Of a DNA stretch of 33,093 nucleotides, positions 27,085 through 33,093 are shown in pieces. Source of the stretch: Tritrichomonas foetus (lineage: Eukaryota > Parabasalia > Tritrichomonadida > Tritrichomonadidae); assembly GCA_001839685.1 (NCBI GenBank), contig MLAK01001108.1, forward strand, positions 1 through 33,093, written 5' to 3'. The number at the start of each line of letters is the position of its first letter. Within the stretch, counting starts at the first letter, position 1. Position numbers and translations under genes: made by a program. The notes under the pieces are model-generated. The model had not been told where the DNA came from, searched no databases, and was given only the letters and a program-made list of their open reading frames with translations.

Positions 27085-28442
27085 GTTGAAAAAAAATGAA
27101 AAAATTGAATAGGCTCTTCAGATTTAATTCTATAGAACTTCTTTAAAAGCAGGTTTGGTCACTTACTTTTGAAATTAAAATATTTTATTCTCAAGGATTT
27201 TTGTGAAAATTGAGAGAAAGGAGATTTATGAAAATTGAATGAAGATCGTGAAGAGTTTAACTGGAGAGAATCAAAAAAATGTTCTTCCACACCAAAAAAG
27301 GTATTATTCTCTAGATAATTTGCTTAAAAATATAAAAATATATTGTGATTATTTTAACTTAAATTACAATGATATATTTGCAATTATAGGGAAGATAATC
27401 TGATTTTACTAGTTTTATTTCACGTTTAAAAACTTTCTCAATTTTTTGAAAGCTTTTAGATTCTGCTTTCAATATTTTTGTATATCATATGTCCTTATCA
27501 ACGAGTTCTGAGCTTTTCCTCCAGAAAAGGGAATAATTTCCCTTAAATAGTAAGCATGATATTTTTGGACATTTGAACATCGAATCCTAATATTCACAAT
27601 TTTTTTAATGCACACGAAATGTTGTGGTAATTCACTTGGAATGCACTATTTGAGTGCCTTTAGACCCTAGGGTCTGAAAACACCTCTAAGGGAGAACATG
27701 AATCAGAGTTGAAAAGACGGTTAAGCTCAAATCACAGGTGAAAATATCTAACCCAATTATGGCTCTATCTTGAATATTTAATTTTTTATTCTTTTTTTAT
27801 AAATATAATATCACTTCATATTATTTACTAATGTCTATAATTTTGAAACTATTCAACATTTTACAAATCGAGATATTCCCATTTCTTTTTTCAAGTACTG
27901 TCATTTGATTCAACTTTTGGATGAATCACAATATTGTTTTCAAAATGGCTAACTCCTCAGCTCAAATAATATAAAAAATAATATGACATAAAATAATTTC
28001 GAAAAATTTAAGGTCTAACATTTTTCTCAACTGAGGTAAAATTGTTTTATTTTCCATCGTCCTATTTCTCCGAAAAAGGAGATGCAGGATATCTTCTGAA
28101 ATAACATAATTGTTGAAACAATATACTAAAAATGTTAATAAATAGTATATTTAAATATGATATATTGGACAAATTATCTGTGAATTCAGTTTGTTCATAA
28201 GATATGGTGAGAGAACAAAAGGGTATCTTGTCAAAAAATTTTAACGAAATAGAAATGTGAATCACTTCGTCGAGTAATATTTATGAAACTTAATTAATCG
28301 TCATGAATGGTCGCTCAATGACGATAAAATGATGATCAGAAATTTCTGACAACTAAATTCGATTTTATTGTGAATATTTACTATCTCGTGAAGTTTATAT
28401 AAAAATAATAAGTTAAAAAAATATTTTCTCATGCTTTATTAA
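27085..28442. other. AT-rich intergenic region, no gene seen
   Basis: About 1.36 kb. It has a perfect 14-bp palindrome AGACCCTAGGGTCT at 27662-27675 in slightly GC-richer surroundings (27640-27700). The ORFs are short and AT-biased. No RNA gene is recognised. Confidence 0.5.
27094..27099 (-). promoter_or_regulatory. Initiator TCATTT for the GNAT gene
   Basis: On the minus strand TCATTT, with A+1 12-13 nt before the ATG at 27084. A perfect match to TCA+1YTW, so the broken gene keeps its start signal. Confidence 0.5.
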
Positions 28443-29411
28443 TCAGAGACATGTCTCAGACTCAAAAATCGATTTGTATTTCCTGCCTGTTTCTGTGTTC
28501 GTTGACGATTGCTTCATAATCAATTCATTTTTCACATATACAATTGGTTCATTTAGTGATGGGAATGATGCAAAAGACTGTTTTTGTTCTGTGGGTCTTA
28601 TCAACACTGGTGGCCTGGTATCTATTCCTCGACGTAATTCTGGTGAATATGAATCTTGTGTTGTCGTCATTCCTGTTTTGATTTCAAACCTTGGATGATT
28701 AGTAATTGATCTCGATGTAAGAGGTGGTGAATGCATGTGATTATGTTTATTGCTATTGATAATGTCATCAAGGTGGTCCTCTCCCATTTTTTTGGTATTT
28801 GTTACTCTGGCTGATCTTGGGCTTAGTGTTTCATGATTATACAAAGTATCAATTGGTAGAAAATTCACTTTCTTCTCTATAACATTTAATAGTTCATGTA
28901 AAAGATTATAGTAATCATCTGCATATTGACATACTTTAGAAGCATGATTTGGTTTCATGATTTTCTTCACAATAAACTGTGAAAGTGTTGATTTTTGTTC
29001 AGGGACACTTCGTAATGGAGTATGATTGAAGACCTCATCGGTTCCAGGTGAAGCAAATTTATTAGGATTTGTTTGCTTTGAGTGTGGAGTTCCGATCCAT
29101 GATCTATTTATATCGATTTGACAATTCGCTTTACGAATCACCAGATCAGGAACACGGATAGAAAAATTAAGTTTTTCAACACCTCTTTCTTTCATTCTAC
29201 TCTGTTGCTGTTCTCCATCTAACATATCAAAAAAAGTTTTCTGCTTTGATTTACAGCTCATCAACGCCCAAATATAAATTTGTTGACTATATTCATCTTT
29301 AAACATCATTTTGATTCTGCTTTTGTCTTCATCAGTTATTGTAGATGTACGTTCATTTTCAGATATGTTATGTGGAGTTGAGAAGAGTAATGATGTTTGA
29401 AGTAACGACAT
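28443..29411 (-). CDS. Hypothetical protein, 322 aa
   Basis: ATG at 29411, stop at 28443. The N-terminal third has predicted helices (EDKSRIKMMFKDEYSQQIYI, MSCKSKQKTFFDMLDGEQQQ) and a beta-like LNFSIRVPDLVIRKANCQID. The middle has a helical KVCQYADDYYNLLHELLNVIE. The rest is Ser/Thr/Pro/His-rich and probably disordered, with SP and TP sites that could be phosphorylated. No transmembrane segment, signal peptide or catalytic motif is visible. I recognise no family. The length and protein-like composition of the open frame support a real gene. Confidence 0.65.
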   Translation of the reverse strand: MSLLQTSLLFSTPHNISENERTSTITDEDKSRIKMMFKDEYSQQIYIWALMSCKSKQKTFFDMLDGEQQQSRMKERGVEKLNFSIRVPDLVIRKANCQIDINRSWIGTPHSKQTNPNKFASPGTDEVFNHTPLRSVPEQKSTLSQFIVKKIMKPNHASKVCQYADDYYNLLHELLNVIEKKVNFLPIDTLYNHETLSPRSARVTNTKKMGEDHLDDIINSNKHNHMHSPPLTSRSITNHPRFEIKTGMTTTQDSYSPELRRGIDTRPPVLIRPTEQKQSFASFPSLNEPIVYVKNELIMKQSSTNTETGRKYKSIFESETCL

Positions 29412-30087
29412 AACGTAATTTTAATTATTTTTGATGTCTTCTCAAATAACGAAATTTTTTGATATCACAAATATCTTGTGTATTCTTCATCTGTTATGTG
29501 AACTATTAGAATGGAATGTATGATGTTTAAATCCGTATTTTATTACTAGATTGCGTCAATAGTTATGATTTACAATATAAACGGACACATTCCATGACCA
29601 ACATTGGCAACAAATTCATTTCCCAAGAATGTAATTATAAGAATATACAATTCTTTGTGAAAATTGTTTTCCAGAATGAACATATATAATTGCAATACAA
29701 AATTGAGTTCATAATTTATTTGACAATTTTAGAGAGCAATTTTAATGCTATGATTTTAATTCACTAATAAATCATTTTTATGCAGTTTAGATTCTTTATT
29801 TCAGTCTAAGATATATCAGGCAACCAATAGCTAAAAAATACTCATGGGTATATTGGTGAGTATAAGCTCTTTTTGAAATAACAAATACATCATAAAATTA
29901 TTCTAATTCTGAAAATCCTTGAATATAAATTGCTTTTGTAATAAAATAGTTTACATTCCGATTTACGCTTGATTAATTGTCAGATTAATGCTAAATATTA
30001 ACGGTTTTAATTGTTATTTCTCCACCAATAAGTAAAATATTCGCAAACTGAACATTGTTTATATTAAAACTTGATTTCAATTAATTT
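29412..30087. other. AT-rich intergenic region, no gene seen
   Basis: About 680 bases between the hypothetical gene and the left end of the TIR element. Nothing recognised. Confidence 0.5.
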
Positions 30088-30091
30088 AATC
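30088..30091. repeat. Candidate target-site duplication, left (AATC)
   Basis: AATC immediately outside the left TIR, matched by AATC at 30985-30988 outside the right TIR. A 2-bp TA duplication inside the TIR ends is an alternative reading. Confidence 0.4.
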
Positions 30092-30137
30092 TATAGTCTC
30101 AACTTTTAGCCGGAAACGCAACTTATAGCCGGCAACG
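30092..30137 (+). repeat. Left TIR with internal 19-bp tandem duplication
   Basis: TATAGTCT at 30092-30099, then CAACTTTTAGCCGGAAACG at 30100-30118 and CAACTTATAGCCGGCAACG at 30119-30137. The second copy matches the right TIR exactly; the first differs at two positions. Confidence 0.85.
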
Positions 30138-30957
30138 CTTGAAAAAAAAAATATTTTAATAATCCAAAAATACAAAACTAGAGAGTATCAAGGATAAAGA
30201 TCAATATATATCAACATATAAAAAAAATTCAAAAATTATTTTCATCATTATTTTAAATTTAAATTTTTATTTATATAATATTCATGATATAGATACTAAT
30301 TTGTGGATCATATANATATCAAGCATTACTATAAAGGAAAAATAAGTTTTCCCCAAGTTAAATTATCACGTGATGTGAATTCGCTTTTTGTCTCCTTCAA
30401 TATCTTTTGTGACTGTATATACGAAGTGTCGCACACTGGTAGCATGGCTCCGATCAACGCATGGCATTAACCTTCTTTTGTCAAATTTGTAGGTCGAAAT
30501 TACACCTCCCTTTCTGAATGCAGACATGATATTTNTCGGAGTTGTTGCNATTCTCTACTCTTCTCAAAAGTAAAGTTCACTTGCTCCCTTTCTGACTGGG
30601 CTGCTTGNAAGNCACGCTTTTCAACCAGAGAATTGAAAAAACCGGCATGTCCAAAAGAGTTCATCTGGTCCATGAGGAGGTAAAAGCTTCTGATTTTCAT
30701 GCCTATTTTGCTCATAGTTAGTTTCGTAATTCATGGTACCAAGAAAAAAATAAATTTAAAACGGCCTTTAATTCTAAACTATTTTTACTTTCTAAGGTTA
30801 CTTGGCCGTTTCCCCCTATATTTCGAGTTTTTTGAATATTTCGACTATAAAAACACTTTATATATAAACATTGTCTCCTTCTATATATTAGTTTTCTGTA
30901 TAAGTTTTATAAGTTTTTATTAATTCCTTGGTATAGAAACAGATGCCTAAAATCGAT

Positions 30958-30984
30958 CGTTGCCGGCTATAAGTTGAGACTATA
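30958..30984 (-). repeat. Right TIR (27 bp)
   Basis: CGTTGCCGGCTATAAGTTG at 30958-30976 followed by AGACTATA. It is the reverse complement of the left TIR with a single copy of the 19-bp block. Confidence 0.85.
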
Positions 30985-30988
30985 AATC
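30985..30988. repeat. Candidate target-site duplication, right (AATC)
   Basis: Matches 30088-30091. Confidence 0.4.
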
Positions 30989-31220
30989 AATTCTTTTCAT
31001 CCTATTATTTCAAATATATAATTCTCAATCAGTATGGAATAACTAGTGATGTTCATAGACATATTTACTTTTTTCTATTCTGAATTTAAACGTTTGTGGC
31101 AATACCTGTGAAACACAATGAAACAGGTGGAAAAAAAAAGTGACGCACAATATTAGAGTGAGACATTAACATGAATTGATCACTTTTTTTTCATTTCCAA
31201 GAATGGTTATAGAAAAGTAA

Positions 31221-31592
31221 TTCCATGTGACTGATGCACACAATTTGGATATCATTATTAAAAATAAATTAAAACCCGGCTCTGAGGGAATGTTTTGTTG
31301 TGGAATATGTTTTGCTTACAATAATTTCTCTGCTTATCTTAAATCAAGCAATTGTTCTCGTCAAGTTGCATCTATTAATGTAGAAGTAGATTTACGAAAT
31401 GTTTTATTAAGTGATATAGCACAGAATGATTGGAGTTTGTCGGACATCGGTGCAAGAAATTGTGATTTAGTGAAAATGAAACATTGCAAAACTGGTTCAG
31501 AAGTTTGCGTTATGAACCTTGGAGAATCACCAAACAGGAATTTTGTGTCTATGACTTTTTCTTACATTGCCTTCTTGATCGGGATATATTGA
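31221..31592 (+). pseudogene. Decayed ADP-ribosyltransferase (PARP-like fold) fragment
   Basis: An open frame of about 123 codons directly after a TAA, with no ATG at its beginning. FHVTDAHNLDIIIKN sits where PARP-type domains have the HGT motif (G changed to V). LKPGSEGMFCCGICFAYNNF corresponds to the G-x-GMFG-x-G-IYFA block with the catalytic-site Tyr changed to Cys. VASINVEVDLRNVLL and MKHCKTGSEVCVMN follow in the usual order. The ART fold transfers ADP-ribose from NAD+ to targets, but this copy lacks the domain's N-terminal part and key residues, so it is probably not functional. It lies just beyond the TIR element. The identification is by motif order only. Confidence 0.5.
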
Positions 31593-31870
31593 AAATTTGG
31601 TTAAAAGATATATCCAATTGATGAATTCCTTGATAAAGCTTTTGAGGGTACATTATGACCAAAAAATTGAATGATTTTCTTTCCAATATGTATCAATTTT
31701 ATACTCTATTGTTTTATTCTCGAATGAAGAGAAATCTTCCTTCTTTCCAAGCAAATTTATTTGTAAATTTCACACCTTTACGCCTTTAAACAATCTTCTT
31801 AGTTGAGTTCTGTTTGATTGTGATTTAAACGGTCTCCGTCCATTTTTCGAAAATTTTCAAAATCTTTCAA
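31593..31870. other. Upstream region of the bromodomain gene
   Basis: About 280 bases. A CCATTT initiator-like word lies at 31840-31845, 29 nt before the ATG, further than in the other genes. Nothing else is seen. Confidence 0.35.
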
Positions 31871-32827
31871 ATGTCGCTCGTCTTCAAATTCACACCTTTT
31901 TCTTTAGCAAATACTTCCACGCAGCTTGCTTTTGAAACCAAACACACTCGAACAGGTCAAAATCAGCAATATCCATCTCGTCCAGCCGAATTTCCAGATC
32001 TCCCCAATAATAATTACACAATGCGCAGTATGCTTCCGCTTCTTAACCTAATTATTACCCAAAAAGAGTCTGCCAGCTTTCTGAGGCCCGTCGACCCGAT
32101 CATCGATGAAGCCCCAAATTACCACGAAATCATTAAGCGACCCATCGATTTGAGTACTATTCGTCAAAAGGCAAACAATAGAGAATATCTCACTTTTCAA
32201 ATCTTTCTAAACGATTTAAAATTATTAATTGAAAATGCAACTAAATTCAATCCAGAAACTCACATAGTTCATCAACAAGCAATCAGACTATCAATTTTTA
32301 TAACTGAGAAGCTATGGCAAATGAAAAATATGCCAAATTCTCCAATCGTCGATCCAGAAAATGAAAAGAAATTAGAAAAAGATTCTGACCAAAGAATTGC
32401 AGATGCTCTCAAAGAATTAACTGAAATCAAAAGACAAAGGAAACTTCAAAATGAACGTCTACAGAAAGAAAAACATAAACCTCATTCACAAACATCAATC
32501 AGAAGCAAAATCACTTTTTCTGAACATGATTTGAGTGTAATTGAAAGAGACATTCGAGACCTCAAAAGTAACGCACTTATAGGTGTAATTGAAATCCTTG
32601 AAAATAGAAAATTCCAAACAAATATGTTACCTTATAAAATTGACCTAAGAAAATATAATGATGATGTGTTGAGTGAACTGGAGAAATATGTGAAGAGCAC
32701 AAGGACAGCAAATTCATATGTTTCGTATATATGGAGGCCAGCAATTCCAGATGATTTAAAGGAAATTCAGAGTAAGTATTCTGCAGAATTAATGAATTGG
32801 TTGAGTCCACCACCTGAAAATCATTAA
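31871..32827 (+). CDS. BET-type protein: single bromodomain plus NET domain
   Basis: A 318-residue chromatin reader. The bromodomain spans about residues 50-155: FLRPVDPIIDEAPNYHEIIK with the PIDLSTI motif, and NATKFNPETHIVHQQA carrying the acetyl-lysine-binding Asn (in FN instead of the usual YN). A charged coiled-coil linker (KELTEIKRQRKLQNERLQKE) is followed by an extraterminal NET domain (about 218-290: FSEHDLSVIERDIRDLKSNA, LIGVIEILE, KIDLRKYNDDVLSELEKYVK). Animal BET proteins have two bromodomains; single-bromodomain BET proteins are typical of plants (GTE) and many protists. The role is inferred to be recruitment of transcription machinery to acetylated histones. Confidence 0.9.
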   Translation: MSLVFKFTPFSLANTSTQLAFETKHTRTGQNQQYPSRPAEFPDLPNNNYTMRSMLPLLNLIITQKESASFLRPVDPIIDEAPNYHEIIKRPIDLSTIRQKANNREYLTFQIFLNDLKLLIENATKFNPETHIVHQQAIRLSIFITEKLWQMKNMPNSPIVDPENEKKLEKDSDQRIADALKELTEIKRQRKLQNERLQKEKHKPHSQTSIRSKITFSEHDLSVIERDIRDLKSNALIGVIEILENRKFQTNMLPYKIDLRKYNDDVLSELEKYVKSTRTANSYVSYIWRPAIPDDLKEIQSKYSAELMNWLSPPPENH

Positions 32828-32829
32828 TA

Positions 32830-32983
32830 TAGGGCTGAACTTTTTTATAATAGCGTTTTCAAAAAAATTGTGAGGGCATTTTCTGGTGAAGTGTTTTTCT
32901 TGTATCTAGGGCTGAACTTTTTTATAATAGCGTTTTCAAAAAAATTGTGAGGGCATTTTCTGGTGAAGTGTTTTTCTTGTATC
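32830..32983. repeat. Perfect tandem duplication, 2 x 77 bp
   Basis: Two identical 77-bp units, 32830-32906 and 32907-32983, each starting TAGGGCTGAACTTTTTTATA and ending TTCTTGTATC. The array begins 3 bp after the bromodomain-gene stop codon, so it lies in its 3' UTR. Identity is complete, which implies a very recent duplication or an assembly artefact. Confidence 0.95.
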
Positions 32984-33093
32984 CAAACTCTCAATTTTTC
33001 AATATAAGTAATCACTAAAATTCACCTTCTGTACGTTACAGATAGAAATTAATTTTTACTTAAAAACCTAAATATCTTGTCAAATATTTGTAT

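Larger units (their letters stand above)
30092..30984. mobile_element. Non-autonomous DNA transposon (MITE-like), 893 bp
   Basis: Terminal inverted repeats bound it. The right end is the reverse complement of TATAGTCT followed by CAACTTATAGCCGGCAACG (30958-30984). The left end has TATAGTCT, then that 19-bp block twice: a diverged copy at 30100-30118 and a perfect copy at 30119-30137. The interior has no transposase; a 71-codon minus-strand frame at 30500-30715 is broken by ambiguous bases. All five isolated N calls of the window (30315, 30535, 30549, 30608, 30612) fall inside, as expected where reads from several similar copies were merged. Superfamily not assigned; a TA target would point to Tc1/mariner. 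Confidence 0.75.

Noticed and set aside
27662..27675. Perfect 14-bp palindrome AGACCCTAGGGTCT
   Set aside because: Expected by chance at this frequency; no gene start is near enough to call it an operator.
28062..28265. 67-codon minus-strand ORF
   Set aside because: Composition is AT-driven (Ile, Phe, Ser, Asn) with no recognisable motif or initiator.
30425..30520. tRNA-like A-box (TGGTAGCATGG) and B-box-like (GGTCGAAAT) pair in the transposon
   Set aside because: No acceptor stem pairs around them and the T-arm is poor. A tRNA-derived origin of the element cannot be supported.
31130..31192. Inverted A9GTGA / TCACT8 pair
   Set aside because: Mostly homopolymer A/T pairing, likely by chance in this composition.

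Overview
The window looks like nuclear DNA of a parabasalid protist, most like Tritrichomonas foetus or a close relative. The basis is: very AT-rich intergenic DNA; compact protein genes that are nearly all intronless; start codons preceded at 8-19 nt by a trichomonad-type initiator (TCA+1 followed by Y); an R2R3 Myb factor of the trichomonad kind; and the N-terminus of a BTB-like domain family that is expanded in trichomonads. The species is inferred, not shown.

Layout. 1-1500: gene relics and a long polypurine microsatellite. 1534-4953: a short axonemal-type protein (minus) divergent from proteasome subunit RPN2 (plus). 4954-7403: AT-rich and nearly empty. 7404-12399: a Myb factor (plus), the splicing factor CWC22 (minus) and a HOOK-like coiled-coil protein (plus). 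12586-13569: a minisatellite interrupted by an 873-nt assembly gap. 13654-16046: a Rab5-like GTPase with an altered switch II, a 65-aa small protein and a divergent USP-like protein, all minus. 16970-19244: an ankyrin/zinc-finger gene whose reading frame is interrupted by three tiny T-rich segments that behave like introns of about 22-23 nt. 19527-19679: a foldback element. 19804-25432: a pseudokinase, a coiled-coil protein and a CARMIL-like PH/LRR protein, all minus. 26216-27084: a bacterial-type GNAT acetyltransferase broken by one frameshift. 28443-29411: an unknown protein. 30092-30984: a non-autonomous terminal-inverted-repeat element. 31221-31592: a decayed ADP-ribosyltransferase-fold fragment. 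31871-32827: a BET-type bromodomain protein, followed by a perfect 77-bp tandem duplication.

The genes do not form an operon or one pathway. They are mostly housekeeping genes (proteasome, splicing, chromatin, vesicle traffic, cytoskeleton) on both strands. Three recognisable enzyme folds have lost key active-site residues (pseudokinase, USP-like protein, Rab with Gln replaced by Met), and two further genes are decaying (GNAT, ART). The most unusual observation is the set of ultrashort interruptions in the ankyrin gene: removing them restores exact 33-residue ankyrin periodicity although they lack a clear 3' AG.
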